Assembly (NCBI RefSeq): GCF_022179185.1
Contig: NZ_BPQJ01000001.1
Location: 1-64,000 of the forward strand
Source: Methylobacterium frigidaeris
Lineage (GTDB): Bacteria; Pseudomonadota; Alphaproteobacteria; Rhizobiales; Beijerinckiaceae
Length of the DNA stretch: 64,000 bases
Direction of reading: 5' to 3'
Under the pieces are notes generated by a model that saw only the letters and a list, made by a program, of their open reading frames with translations, was not told the origin of the DNA and ran no database searches. The position numbers and the translations under genes were made by a program. Below, in pieces: positions 52,061 through 61,089 of the stretch (position 1 is its first letter; each line of letters begins with the position of its first letter).

Positions 52061-52247
52061 GGGCGGCGTTCATTCGGCTGGGCGGGGCTGCGCGGCGAAG
52101 GAAATGGTGCGGTTCTTCCCTCGAACAGCCCCACGCCCGCGCGACCCAGGCGCGTCGCAGCCAGCCAACGGAATGTCGCTCGGATGGCAGCGCGGGCGCC
52201 CCCCGCGCGGATAGTCGGCCTCGCTCGATATAGCTTCGCGAGGCCCC

Positions 52248-52991
52248 ATGCTCGACGTGACGCCGACCGCGCTGCAGCGCCTCCTGCGCGAGGAGAAGTC
52301 GACCGTCGGCAACCTCGTCTGCCTCTACCATTCCTGGACCTACGATCTCGCCAGCAGCCTGATCCATGCCGAGCACATGGGCCCGGACTTCAAGCGGGGC
52401 TGCCACGGGCTCAAGCCCGTGCATCTGCGCTCGCTCGCCGGCCTGCTCTTCCTCTGCCTCGCCGAGCGGCACCGGCCCGGACCGGAGGCGTCGCCGAAGG
52501 TCGTGATCGTCGAGGCGCCCGCCTTCCTGGTCGCGGTCGTACCCGACGCCGGCGGCGGACGCCTCTCGGCCCATGACCGCCAGGTGCTGGGCGCCGCCCG
52601 GGCGCTCGCCGTGCGCGAGGGCGGCGTGGCGCTCGTCTCGGTCGGCCCCTGCGAGGGCGGCGGGCAAGCTGGCGCCGACCGTCACGTCGCGCTCGACAGC
52701 CCGGCCGAGGACGACCCGATCGTTCGGGCCGCGGGGATCGCCGCGGCGCTCCAGTCCCTGAACCCGCGCCACGTCCTCTTCCCCGAGTCGCTCGTCGGCG
52801 GCGACCTCGCGCACCCGGTCGCGCTGGGGATGGGAGCGCCGCTGTTCGACAATGCCGAGGTGGTCGCAGCCAACGGCCTGATTCGTACGGCGCGCGGGCG
52901 CCGCGTCGAGCAGCGGGCGGCGCCCGGTCTCCTCGCCACCGTGGCGCCGGACGCGGTCGCCGAGCATGCCGGACCGCCCGGGGAGGCGCGT
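52248..52991 (+). pseudogene. Chimeric remnant: Rieske oxygenase fragment joined to ETF alpha fragment
   Basis: A single open frame made of pieces. MLDVTPTALQRLLRE is the N terminus of a Rieske oxygenase of the betaine/stachydrine demethylase type; it jumps, by an apparent in-frame deletion of about 80 residues, to STVGNLVCLYHSWTYDLASSLIHAEHMG...HGLKPVHLRSLAGLLFLCLAE, which holds only the second half of the Rieske cluster site (C-x2-H). After residue ~75 it changes to an electron-transfer flavoprotein alpha N-terminal domain (LSAHDRQVLGAARALA, LNPRHVLFPESLVGGDLAHPVA), without the FAD-binding C-terminal domain. Neither part can function. It marks a deleted N-methyl-compound catabolism cluster. 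Confidence 0.65.
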
Positions 52992-53475
52992 CGGCTGGAC
53001 CTTGAAGCCGTGCCATACGAGCTTCCGGCCTCGCCGGTCGTCTCGGGTCGAGGCGATGATGGCGGCCTGCGGCGACATCGCCGGCACTCACACCAAGAAC
53101 CTGTTTCTGCGCGACGGCAAGAGGACCACCTTCCTCGTCACGCTCCGGCACGATGCGGCCGTCGACCTCAAGGCGTTCCGGCCGGTGCTCGGCGCGCGGG
53201 GCGGGCTGTCCTTCGCCAGCGCCGAGGCCCTGCGCGAGCAGCTCGGCGTCGAGAGCGGCGCCGTCTCACCCCTGGCCGCTCTCAACGCCGCGCCGGGTAG
53301 CGTCCGAATCTTCCTTGAGGACCGCCTGCTCGACGACGCGCGGATCAACGTCCATCCGCTGGTGAACACCCGGACTCTCACTCTGGCTCCGGCGGACCTC
53401 GTCGCTGTCTTGCGGGACGACGGGCACGAGGTGACGTCGTTCGCCCTGCCGGAGGGGCCGGCGGAGGAGGTGTGA
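52992..53475 (+). pseudogene. Prolyl-tRNA editing (ProXp/YbaK-like) protein gene with frameshift
   Basis: RLDLEAVPYELPASPVV reads in the frame of the preceding chimera and then, near 53040, the homology moves to another frame: VEAMMAACGDIAGTHTKNLFLRDGKRTTFLVTLRHDAAVDLKAF...LREQLGVESGAVSPLAAL and INVHPLVNTRTLTLAPADLVAVLRDDGHEV. This is the prolyl-tRNA deacylase domain (KNLFLRD, GSVSPL-like and HPL-N--T motifs). The two halves are separated by a net 2-nt loss, so the gene is probably inactive, although an internal start could give a ~140-aa shortened protein. Confidence 0.6.
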
Positions 53476-53629
53476 GACGGACAGCCGCCGACGTCGTTGG
53501 GCGCCCTCAGCCCGCCCGTGAGAGAAGCCCCGCCGCGGCGGGGGCCGGGCGGGGCGTCAAGTCGAGGTCCAGAGATCAGGACCTTAGCGCCGGCCCTGCG
53601 GCCGGCGCATCCTCCATTTGCGGGAAGGA

Positions 53630-53929
53630 TCAGGCGTTCGGACGGGCCCGGCGCCGCGGCATCGCCCGCGCCGTCGCGGCCGGCGCACAACGCTGCCAGC
53701 CCCAATGGTCGTAGGCGGTCGTGGCGCGCGATTCGCACCAGCCCTGACGGCGCAGGGTCGCGGCGTAGCGGTCTCGGTCCTCGCAGGCCTGGTTGGCGAT
53801 CGCCGAGGCCGGCAGGGCGCAGGCCGCATCGGCCCGCTGCCAGCGCGCGATCGCGTCCTCCGCGGCGAGGGCGGGGACGGCACCCGCGACCAGCAGGGTG
53901 AGGGAGAGGAGCGAACGCAGGAGCGACAT
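53630..53929 (-). CDS. Small exported hypothetical protein (99 aa)
   Basis: A signal peptide (SLLRSLLSLTLLVAGAVPALA-A) precedes a ~75-residue mature part with four cysteines (ADAACALP, NQACED, QGWCES, WQRCAP), suggesting two disulfides, and a basic C-terminal tail RRRARPNA. No family recognised. The ATG at 53929 is chosen because the signal peptide begins there; the open frame continues far upstream without a plausible protein. Confidence 0.65.
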   Translation of the reverse strand: MSLLRSLLSLTLLVAGAVPALAAEDAIARWQRADAACALPASAIANQACEDRDRYAATLRRQGWCESRATTAYDHWGWQRCAPAATARAMPRRRARPNA

Positions 53930-54239
53930 CACGCGGGCCTTCGGTGGAATGCAGGGTGATCGATGACCGACGATCGTGGCGGGGATCGGACGGATTCGCG
54001 CAGTCTCGTCAAGCAGAAATGCATTCTCCCCATCAGGCTTAATCCGTTCGGACGAGGTAATCCGCGTGTCCGGACTGCCCTCCACACCGGGACGACGGGG
54101 CCGGTCCCGCCCTCCTCTGTGCCGCATCGTCCGGTCCGGCCCCGCCATGCCCCCGGTGCTGTGCCGCCGATGCCCTCGCCAGCGCCGCAATCCTGTGCTC
54201 AAAGGGCGCGACCTCACCCAGACGGGCATTTCCAGACCC
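53930..54239. other. 310-nt intergenic region
   Basis: Between the divergent small exported protein and the YqaA-like gene. It includes a moderately AT-rich stretch (54005-54060) that could hold promoters for both, but I see no convincing promoter hexamers, hairpin, RNA gene or coding similarity. Confidence 0.4.
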
Positions 54240-54821
54240 ATGCTGCGCCGCCTCTACGAGTGGATCCTCGCGCTCGCCGCGCGCCCCTCGGCTCCCTACG
54301 CGCTCGGCGCGGTCTCCTTCGCCGAGAGTTCGTTCTTCCCGATCCCGCCGGACGTGATGCTGGTGCCGATGGCGGTGACCCGGCCCGAGAAGGCCTGGAC
54401 CTACGCGCTGATCGCGACGCTCACCTCGGTGGCTGGCGGGATCGCCGGCTACGCCATCGGGGCTCTGCTCTACGATTCCGTCGGCGCCTGGCTCTTCCAT
54501 CTCTACGGGCTCGACAAGGGGGCCGACGCCTTCCGGGAGGCCTACGCGCATTACGGCCACTGGGTGATCCTGCTCAAAGGCCTCACCCCGATCCCCTACA
54601 AGCTCGTCACCATCACGTCGGGCTTCGCCGGCTACGACCTGTTCTGGTTCATCGTGCTGTCGCTGATCACCCGGGGCGCCCGGTTCTTCATCCTGGCCGG
54701 GCTCGTCGGACGCTACGGCGTCGGCATCCGCACCATCCTCGACCGCCACCTGAACGCGGTGGCGGCGGTGTTCGTGGCAGTCGGCGTGCTCGGCTTCGTC
54801 GGCTTCCGCTACCTGTTCTGA
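54240..54821 (+). CDS. YqaA family (SNARE-associated/VTT domain) membrane protein
   Basis: A 193-aa inner-membrane protein of the DedA-like VTT superfamily: FAESSFFPIPPDVMLVPMAVTRPEKAW (re-entrant loop with the Pro-Asp motif), GGIAGYAIGALLYDSVG, the KGLTPIPYKLVTITSGFAGYDLFWF block and a C-terminal helix. Relatives include lipid scramblases/flippases. It begins MLRRLYEWILALAARPSAPYALG; the ATG at 54240 was chosen because upstream residues are not membrane-like. It precedes dsbB by 11 nt, suggesting an operon. Confidence 0.87.
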   Translation: MLRRLYEWILALAARPSAPYALGAVSFAESSFFPIPPDVMLVPMAVTRPEKAWTYALIATLTSVAGGIAGYAIGALLYDSVGAWLFHLYGLDKGADAFREAYAHYGHWVILLKGLTPIPYKLVTITSGFAGYDLFWFIVLSLITRGARFFILAGLVGRYGVGIRTILDRHLNAVAAVFVAVGVLGFVGFRYLF

Positions 54822-54832
54822 GGCCTTTCGCC

Positions 54833-55345
54833 ATGGCTCACGCCTTCGCCACGCGGCTCACCGCTCCCCGGCCGGCGGCCCTGCTAGTGCTCGTCGGCGC
54901 CGCCGCCGCCGTCGGCGGCGCGCTGATCTTCCAGCACGGCCTCGGCTACGTGCCGTGCAAGCTCTGCCTGACCGAGCGCCAGCCCTACTACCTCGCCCTG
55001 CCGCTGCTCGCCGCCGCCCTGCTGCTGCCGCGCCGCCTCTCGGCCTGGCTGCTGGCGCTGGTGGCGCTGATCTTCCTCGTCGGGGCCGGGCTTGGCGCCT
55101 ACCATGCCGGGGCCGAATGGGGCTTCTGGCCCGGCCCGAGCGATTGCGGCGGCGGGGCCGGTCCGGCCCCGGCCGGCGTGAACGATTTCCTCAAGTCCCT
55201 CGAGAGCACCCGCCCGGTCGATTGCACCGCGGCGGCCTGGCGGTTCCTCGGGATCTCGCTCGCCGGCTACAACGCCCTCATTGCCCTTGCCCTGGCGGCG
55301 CTCGCCGGCACCGCCGCTCTGCGGGGCCTGCGGCGCGGCGCCTGA
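54833..55345 (+). CDS. dsbB: Disulfide bond formation protein B
   Basis: A 170-aa membrane protein with four TM helices. The first periplasmic loop carries the redox pair VPCKLCLTERQPYY (C-x2-C, ~42-45), and the second loop has the other pair in PSDCGGG and RPVDCTAAAWRFLGIS. It passes electrons from DsbA to quinone. The protein is of the short DsbB/DsbI class common in alphaproteobacteria. Confidence 0.92.
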   Translation: MAHAFATRLTAPRPAALLVLVGAAAAVGGALIFQHGLGYVPCKLCLTERQPYYLALPLLAAALLLPRRLSAWLLALVALIFLVGAGLGAYHAGAEWGFWPGPSDCGGGAGPAPAGVNDFLKSLESTRPVDCTAAAWRFLGISLAGYNALIALALAALAGTAALRGLRRGA

Positions 55346-55398
55346 GCGAAGCCGATTTCCGCATTGCGTAGCGATCGATCGGCGAATCGTATGAAGCG

Positions 55399-55725
55399 TC
55401 AGCGCTTCGGCTTCATCACCGTCGGCTCGGCGAGGAGTGCGGCCAGCCGCTCGGAATCGAGGGCCGGCTCGGCCTTCGGCTTCGCCTCCTTCTTCGGCTC
55501 CGTCTTGGGCTCGACCTTCGCCAGCCGGGCTACCTTGGCGGCCGGCGGCGTCGGCACGATCGAGCCGGTGGTGACCGGCTCGTCCAGGGGCATGGGCTTT
55601 ACCGCCGCGACGAGCTGGACCGGGCGCGGCGGCTCGCGGTCGAGCTGCGCCGAGCAGACGGCACAGACCGTGGCGAAGCCGAGGCCGGCGATCGTCGCGA
55701 GAGTGAGGTTGGAACGCAGGGACAC
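55399..55725 (-). CDS. Hypothetical exported Lys/Pro-rich protein (108 aa)
   Basis: An N-terminal hydrophobic leader (SLRSNLTLATIAGLGFATVCAVCSA-Q) is followed by a disordered region rich in Pro, Lys and Glu (KVEPKTEPKKEAKPKAEPA) and a conserved-looking end, LAALLAEPTVMKPKR. The Cys-x2-Cys in the leader could also be a lipoprotein-like site, but no lipobox is evident. Family not recognised. Confidence 0.6.
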   Translation of the reverse strand: MSLRSNLTLATIAGLGFATVCAVCSAQLDREPPRPVQLVAAVKPMPLDEPVTTGSIVPTPPAAKVARLAKVEPKTEPKKEAKPKAEPALDSERLAALLAEPTVMKPKR

Positions 55726-55892
55726 GGTCGGATACTCAGGAACGGTTGACCATCGGCGAGCCTAGGCGCCGACCCCTTAAGGATCTCCTCGGTTCCTGGG
55801 CGACCCCGTTCAGGATTCGCACACCACACCGGCAGAGCCGGGCGAACCCGGCAAAGCTTGACGACTTGCCTCCGGTACCCGGAGGACGGTGG

Positions 55893-56198
55893 ATGTTCTT
55901 TACCATGACGGCGGCGATCGGCGGGGCGATGACCGCGGGGATCTGGCTCAGCCAGGACGGCGCCGCGGCAGCAGGGCTCGCTGCGCTGACGGTCGGCCTG
56001 ATGAGCGCTGCGGCGGCGGCGTCCCTCATGATCCGCCTCGATCGCCGGACGCGGGCGACCGACCCGGCGATCGAGGCGGAGCCGGTCGCCGACGAGCGTC
56101 CGCGCCTGCCGCGCCGCCGCGTCGCCGGATCCTGTCCGCCCCATCGCCGCCGCCGGCCCGGCCAGCCGAGGACGGCGCGGCTCGCCTCCGCCCTGTGA
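55893..56198 (+). CDS. Hypothetical membrane protein, possibly frameshifted
   Basis: GGAGGA at 55881-55886 sits 6 nt before the ATG. The 101-residue product has two hydrophobic segments (FFTMTAAIGGAMTAGIWL and GLAALTVGLMSAAAAASLMI) and an acidic then Arg-rich tail. Near 56100-56130 the coding character moves to another frame that ends PTTRVMALSPQDRSGWPTA at 56314, overlapping the GTG start of the antiporter. That suggests that the native gene was longer and suffered a frameshift, or that the tail is chance. Family not recognised. Confidence 0.4.
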   Translation: MFFTMTAAIGGAMTAGIWLSQDGAAAAGLAALTVGLMSAAAAASLMIRLDRRTRATDPAIEAEPVADERPRLPRRRVAGSCPPHRRRRPGQPRTARLASAL

Positions 56199-56310
56199 TC
56201 CCTCCGGAACCCGGCGAGCGCGCCCCGGTTGTCGCTCGCACGAAACCAGAGGACCCGACGACCCGCGTGATGGCGCTCTCCCCCCAGGACCGGTCCGGCT
56301 GGCCCACCGC

Positions 56311-58488
56311 GTGAGAACGGCGCTCCTCGCTCTCGCGATCCTCACGGCCGGCGCTGCGCAGGCCGCGGGGATCGGCGCGAGCGGCGGCCCGTCCGAGGTC
56401 CTGCTGGTCGTCCAGATCGTGCTGCTCCTCACCGTCGGGCGACTGCTCGGCGAAGCGATGCTGCGCATCGGGCAGCCGGCGGTGATGGGCCAGCTGCTCG
56501 CCGGCATCCTGCTCGGCCCCTCCTTCCTCGGGGCGATCTGGCCGGAGGCGCAACACTGGCTGTTCCCGCCCGGCCGCGATCAGAAGGCGCTGCTCGACGG
56601 CATCGCTCAGCTCGGCATCCTGCTCCTGCTGCTGATGACCGGCATGGAGACCGACCTCGCCCTGGTGCGCAAGGTCCGGCGCGCGGCGTTCAGCGTCTCC
56701 GTCACCGGCGTCGCGGTGCCGTTCGGCTGTGGCTTCCTTCTCGGCTGGTTCCTGCCCGAGGCGATGCTGCCGCGGCCGGAGCTGCGCCTCGTCACCGCGC
56801 TCTTCCTCGGCACGGCGCTCGCGATCTCCTCGGTCAAGATCGTCGCCATGGTGGTGCGCGAGATGGATTTCCTGCGCCGCAATGTCGGTCAGGTCATCGT
56901 CGCCTCGGCGATCATCGACGACACGATCGGCTGGGTCATCATCGCGGTCATCTTCAGCCTGGCCCAGGCCGGCAGCATCGATCTCTGGGAGGTCGGTCGC
57001 AGCCTCGCCGGCACCCTGGTCTTCCTCGGCATCAGCCTCACGGTCGGGCGCCGCCTCGTCTTCTGGCTGATCCGCTGGGCCAACGACCGCTTGCGCAGCG
57101 AGGCCGCGGTGATCACCGCGATTCTGGTGCTGATGGGCGTGCTGGCGCTGGTCACGCAAGCGATCGGCGTGCACACGGTGCTCGGCGCCTTCGTGGCCGG
57201 CCTCCTCGTCGGGCAGTCACCGATCCTGACCCGGCGCATCGACGAGCAGTTGCGCGGCGTCGTCACCGCCCTGTTCGCGCCGATCTTCTTCGGGCTCGCA
57301 GGCCTGAGCGCCGACCTCACCATCCTGCGCGACCCGCGCCTCCTGCTCCTCACCCTCGGGCTCATCGCCATCGCGAGCCTCGGCAAGTTCGCCGGCGCCT
57401 TCGCGGGCGGGCTGATCGGGGGCTTGCGGCGGGCGGAATCCCTGGCGCTGGCCTGCGGCATGAATGCCAGGGGCTCGACCGAGGTCATCGTCGCCTCGAT
57501 CGGGCTCGGCATGGGGGCGCTGAGCCGGGACCTGTTCACCATGATCGTCGCGATGGCGCTGATCACTACCCTGGCGATGCCCCCGACCTTGCGCTGGGCG
57601 CTCCATCGCCTGCCGCTGAAGGGCGAGGAGAAGGAGCGGCTGGAGCGCGAGGCGGCGGAGGAGCGCGGCTTCGTCGCCCGGCTCGAGCGCCTGCTGGTTG
57701 CCGCCGACGATGGCCCGAAGGGGCGCTTCGCCGCCCGGATCGCCGGCCTCGTCGCCAGTTCGCGCGGCATGCCGGTGACGGTGGTGCGGCTCGGGCCGGC
57801 GACGGAGGAGGCCGCCCTGTCCGGCGCGGTGGCGGCGGCGGCGCAGGGCGCGCGCGACGAGGAGGCCAGAGCGGTCGAGGTGACGGAGCTCGCACGGCGG
57901 GAGCCCGCCGCGGAGGCCGTGGGCGAGGAGGCCGCCAAGGGCTACGACCTCCTGATCGTCGGCATCGACCCCACGGTGGCGCCGGAGGGCGGCCTCGCCG
58001 ACGCGGTGGCCGGCGCGGCCGAGCGGTTCGACGGGCCGCTCGCCATCGCGGCGGCGCGAGGCGCGCACCGCACGGATCCCGAACGCGCCGCCCTCTCGAT
58101 CCTGGCGGTGATCGACGGCACCCAGGCCGCCCGCCGCGGCGCCGAGATCGCCGTCACCCTGGCCCGCGGCGCCGGCGCACCGCTGACGGTGCTGTTCCTC
58201 TCGGAGGCCACCGGCCCGCGGCGGCGCCTCACCGGCCTGCGCCCGGGCGACGCGGCGGCCCTGCGCGACGTGCTCGATCTCGCCGAGCAGGCCGGGCTGC
58301 GGGTCCGGACCGAGATGCGCGCCACGCGGGCGCCGGAGCGGGAGATCCTGCGCCAAGCCCGGGCCGGCGATCACGACCTCATCGTGATGGGGGTCACCCG
58401 CCGCGCCGGCGACGGGGCAGCGTTCGGGCCTGTGGCGGAGGCGGTGCTGGAGGCCTCGGACCGTTCGGTGCTGTTCCTGGCGAGCTGA
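56311..58488 (+). CDS. Kef-type cation:proton antiporter with universal-stress-like C terminus
   Basis: A 725-aa CPA2-family antiporter. After a short leader come ~12 TM helices (residues ~25-430) with GQPAVMGQLLAGILLGPSFLG, LGILLLLLMTGMETDL, TALAISSVKIV, IDDTIGW (the paired Asp ion site) and HTVLGAFVAGLLVG. The C-terminal ~270 residues are not an RCK/TrkA-N domain but two degenerate Usp-like units (SILAVIDGTQAARRGAEIAVTLARGAGAPLTVLFLSE...DHDLIVMGVTRR). Start GTG at 56311. Probably exchanges K+ or Na+ for H+. Confidence 0.9.
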   Translation: MRTALLALAILTAGAAQAAGIGASGGPSEVLLVVQIVLLLTVGRLLGEAMLRIGQPAVMGQLLAGILLGPSFLGAIWPEAQHWLFPPGRDQKALLDGIAQLGILLLLLMTGMETDLALVRKVRRAAFSVSVTGVAVPFGCGFLLGWFLPEAMLPRPELRLVTALFLGTALAISSVKIVAMVVREMDFLRRNVGQVIVASAIIDDTIGWVIIAVIFSLAQAGSIDLWEVGRSLAGTLVFLGISLTVGRRLVFWLIRWANDRLRSEAAVITAILVLMGVLALVTQAIGVHTVLGAFVAGLLVGQSPILTRRIDEQLRGVVTALFAPIFFGLAGLSADLTILRDPRLLLLTLGLIAIASLGKFAGAFAGGLIGGLRRAESLALACGMNARGSTEVIVASIGLGMGALSRDLFTMIVAMALITTLAMPPTLRWALHRLPLKGEEKERLEREAAEERGFVARLERLLVAADDGPKGRFAARIAGLVASSRGMPVTVVRLGPATEEAALSGAVAAAAQGARDEEARAVEVTELARREPAAEAVGEEAAKGYDLLIVGIDPTVAPEGGLADAVAGAAERFDGPLAIAAARGAHRTDPERAALSILAVIDGTQAARRGAEIAVTLARGAGAPLTVLFLSEATGPRRRLTGLRPGDAAALRDVLDLAEQAGLRVRTEMRATRAPEREILRQARAGDHDLIVMGVTRRAGDGAAFGPVAEAVLEASDRSVLFLAS

Positions 58489-58675
58489 CCGTCATAGGAC
58501 AGAACAGGATCTACCGTTCCAGCTCCGCTTCGTCCTTGTGCCTGAAACGATACAGACACCGAGCAGCCAAGCGGCACTTCCTCTGCTGGATCCCGGATCG
58601 CCTTCCACTTCATTGAAGTCGTCCGGCGAAGTGGCAGAGTAACCCGAGTCGATCGAGGCGCAGCAGCGGACGCCC

Positions 58676-59149
58676 TCAGTTCCGATCGTCCGGCAAGGAC
58701 GGCAGCGGCTGCACCGCGATCCCCTCCTCCAGGAGCGAGCGCGCCTCGGTCAGGCTCGCCTCGCCGTAGATCGCCCGCTGCTCGGTCTCGCCATAATGCA
58801 TCCGCCGCGCCTCCGCCGCGAAGTTCTCGCCGACATGGTCGGCGGTGCGGGCGACGTGCTCGTGGAGGGCGCGGATCATCGCGCGCAGCTGCCGCTCGGG
58901 CTCGGAGACCAGGCTGACCGGCGCCTCGGCGGAGGCCGGGGCCGCGGGTGCGCTGGGCGCCTCGACCGGGGCCGGGAGGTTCGCCGTGCGACCGAGCGAC
59001 GGTGCCATGATCTGCTTGGCGACCTTCGGGCTGTTGCAGAACGGGCAGGTCACGAAGCCGGCCCGCGCCTGCTCGTCGTAGGAGTCGCTCGACGGGAACC
59101 AGCTCTCGAAGCTGTGGCCGGAATCGCAGGACAGGGCGTAGCGGATCAT
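58676..59149 (-). CDS. DUF1178 family protein
   Basis: A 157-aa protein with the family start MIRYALSCDSGHSFESWFPSS and the zinc-ribbon-like FVTCPFCNSPKVAKQIMAPS, a Pro/Ala linker, and the C-terminal helix-rich RHMREHV-type region (IRALHEHVARTADHVGENFAAEARRMHYGE...IYGEAS). Function unknown. It is conserved next to a nitrilase-family gene and grxC in alphaproteobacteria, which is the arrangement seen here. Confidence 0.9.
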   Translation of the reverse strand: MIRYALSCDSGHSFESWFPSSDSYDEQARAGFVTCPFCNSPKVAKQIMAPSLGRTANLPAPVEAPSAPAAPASAEAPVSLVSEPERQLRAMIRALHEHVARTADHVGENFAAEARRMHYGETEQRAIYGEASLTEARSLLEEGIAVQPLPSLPDDRN

Positions 59150-59263
59150 GACGGGGGATATCGGTGGGCGCGCGCGCGGTTGCGAGGGGCTGCGACGCTG
59201 GATGCGGCCCTTGTGGCGGAAATCCGGCCCCGAAGAAACCTTGGTTTACGGGAATATCGCTCG

Positions 59264-60103
59264 TCAGGCGCGGGCAGCCTCGACCACCACCGGGCGGGCG
59301 TGCCGAAGGGCCGGGATGCGGGCGCGCGCATCGGCGACCAGCGCCATGTCGATCTCGGCCAGGATCACCCCCGGCTCGTTGCCGTCGGCCTCGGCCAGCA
59401 CCCGGCCCCAGGGATCGACGATGAGCGAGTGGCCGTAGGTCTCGCGCCCGTCCTCGTGCCGGCCGCCCTGCGCGGCCGAGATCATGAACGAGCCGGTCTC
59501 GATCGCCCGGGCGCGCTGCAGTACGTGCCAATGCGCCTCGCCGGTCTGGCGGGTGAAGGCGGCGGGCGCCGACAGGATCTCGGCCCCGGCCTCGGCGAGC
59601 GCCCGGTAGAGGGCGGGGAAACGCACGTCGTAGCAGATCGCGACGCCGAGCCGACCCCAGGGCAGGTCGGTGACGACGGCCCGGGCGCCGCCGGTATAGG
59701 TGGCCGATTCGCGGTAGCTCTCGCCGTTCGGCAGGTCGACGTCGTAGAGGTGGAGCTTGTCGTAGGCGGCAAGGATCGCGCCCTCGCGGTCGATCACGAA
59801 GGCGCGGTTGGCGATCTTGTCGCCGTTCTTCACCGCGAGCGAGCCGACATGAACCACGATGCCGCGCTCGCGGGCGACGTCGCGCAGGGCGCCGAGGGTC
59901 GAATCGTCCTCCGGCGCACGGATCTTCTGGAACAGGCTCGCCCGGTCCCGCTCGAGGAGCGAGGTCATCTCGGGAGTCTGGACGTAATGCGCGCCGCGTT
60001 CCGCCGCCTCGCGGATCCCCGCCACCGCGGCGTCGCGGTTCTGCGCGGGGTCGCGGCCGGAGCGCATCTGCACGCAGGCGGCGACGAAGCGGGGAGCGGT
60101 CAT
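59264..60103 (-). CDS. Carbon-nitrogen hydrolase (nitrilase family, Nit1/Nit2-like)
   Basis: A 279-aa nitrilase-superfamily amidase with the Glu-Lys-Cys triad: Glu45 in VQTPEM, Lys in YDKLHLYDVDLP (~112) and Cys in GVAICYDVRFP (~153). The closeness to Nit1/Nit2 suggests deaminated-glutathione amidase or omega-amidase activity. It lies between DUF1178 and grxC on the same strand. The ATG at 60103 was chosen; an upstream TTG would add three residues. Confidence 0.9.
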   Translation of the reverse strand: MTAPRFVAACVQMRSGRDPAQNRDAAVAGIREAAERGAHYVQTPEMTSLLERDRASLFQKIRAPEDDSTLGALRDVARERGIVVHVGSLAVKNGDKIANRAFVIDREGAILAAYDKLHLYDVDLPNGESYRESATYTGGARAVVTDLPWGRLGVAICYDVRFPALYRALAEAGAEILSAPAAFTRQTGEAHWHVLQRARAIETGSFMISAAQGGRHEDGRETYGHSLIVDPWGRVLAEADGNEPGVILAEIDMALVADARARIPALRHARPVVVEAARA

Positions 60104-60184
60104 GGGCTGCAACTCCGGAAATCCCGGAAAGCTTACGCCGGAACGGCGCCCCCCCGCCAGAGGCGTCGCATGACGGGCGTCAGG

Positions 60185-60442
60185 TCAGCCGGCCAGCAGC
60201 GGGTCGAGGCGGCCGGCGCGGTCGAGGGCGTAGAGGTCGTCGCAGCCGCCGACATGGGTCTCGCCGACGAAGATCTGCGGCACGCTGGTGCGGCCGCCGG
60301 CCTTGTCGATCATCTCGCGCCGGGCGCCCGCCTTGGCCTCGACGTCGATCTCGGTGAAGGCGGCGCCCTTCTCCTGCAGCAGCGACTTCGCCGCCGAGCA
60401 ATAGGGGCACCAGCTGGTGGTGTAGATCGTGACCGGCTGCAT
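60185..60442 (-). CDS. grxC: Glutaredoxin 3
   Basis: An 85-aa glutaredoxin with the dithiol active site CPYC at residues 11-14 (IYTTSWCPYCSAAKSLLQEKG), the cis-Pro in TSVPQIFVGETHVGGCDDL, and the usual GrxC length. GSH-dependent disulfide reductant in the cytoplasm. The conserved start is MQPVTIYTTSWC at 60442; an in-frame ATG 42 nt upstream gives a longer non-homologous leader. Confidence 0.93.
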   Translation of the reverse strand: MQPVTIYTTSWCPYCSAAKSLLQEKGAAFTEIDVEAKAGARREMIDKAGGRTSVPQIFVGETHVGGCDDLYALDRAGRLDPLLAG

Positions 60443-60512
60443 CCGTCGGCTCGCGCGCTGCTGGGACGGGCCCGATATAGGCACCGGCGAGCGATCGCGC
60501 CAGCGGCGGCCC

Positions 60513-60869
60513 TCAGGCCGCCATGAGCTTCTCGACTTCCGTGACCAGCTCGCGCAGGTGGAACGGCTTCGACAGGACCTTGGCGTCCTTCGGAGCCTTC
60601 GAATCGGGGTTGAGCGCCACCGCGGCGAAGCCGGTGATGAACATCACCTTGATGTCGGGGTCGAGCTCGGTGGCGCGGCGCGCCAGCTCGATGCCGTCCA
60701 TCTCGGGCATCACGATGTCGGTGAGCAGGAGCTCGAACGGCTCCTCGCGCAGGCGGTTATAGGCCGACAGCCCGTTGTCGAACGAGGCCACGTCGTAGCC
60801 AGCGTTCTGGAGCGCCTTGGCGAGGAAGCGACGCATGTCGTTGTCGTCTTCCGCGAGGAGGATCTTCAT
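60513..60869 (-). CDS. cpdR: Single-domain response regulator CpdR
   Basis: A 118-aa stand-alone receiver: acidic pair in AEDDNDMRRFLAKAL, phosphoacceptor Asp51 in LLTDIVMPEMDG, MFITGFAAVAL and KPFHLRELV. The length, Asp51 and sequence fit CpdR of Caulobacter and rhizobia, which controls ClpXP-dependent proteolysis of cell-cycle proteins in its unphosphorylated state. It is divergent from the N-formylglutamate amidohydrolase gene. Confidence 0.92.
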   Translation of the reverse strand: MKILLAEDDNDMRRFLAKALQNAGYDVASFDNGLSAYNRLREEPFELLLTDIVMPEMDGIELARRATELDPDIKVMFITGFAAVALNPDSKAPKDAKVLSKPFHLRELVTEVEKLMAA

Positions 60870-61089
60870 GAACGAAAGTCCCGGATACCGATTCGGTGCG
60901 TTCATTCCATAAAGCGGCGGCGTGGTAAACAGAGTGTTGACGCTGGGCTCGCCGGAGCGGTTTCCCCCGGCGGATTCTCGAGGGCTTCCGGTTCCTCGCG
61001 GCAGTGGACAGGTCCGGGCCGTGGCGCCAGATTAGCCGGATGAAGGTGCGATCGCGTCCCGTCCCCACCCCCCTCGCCCGGACGACCGG

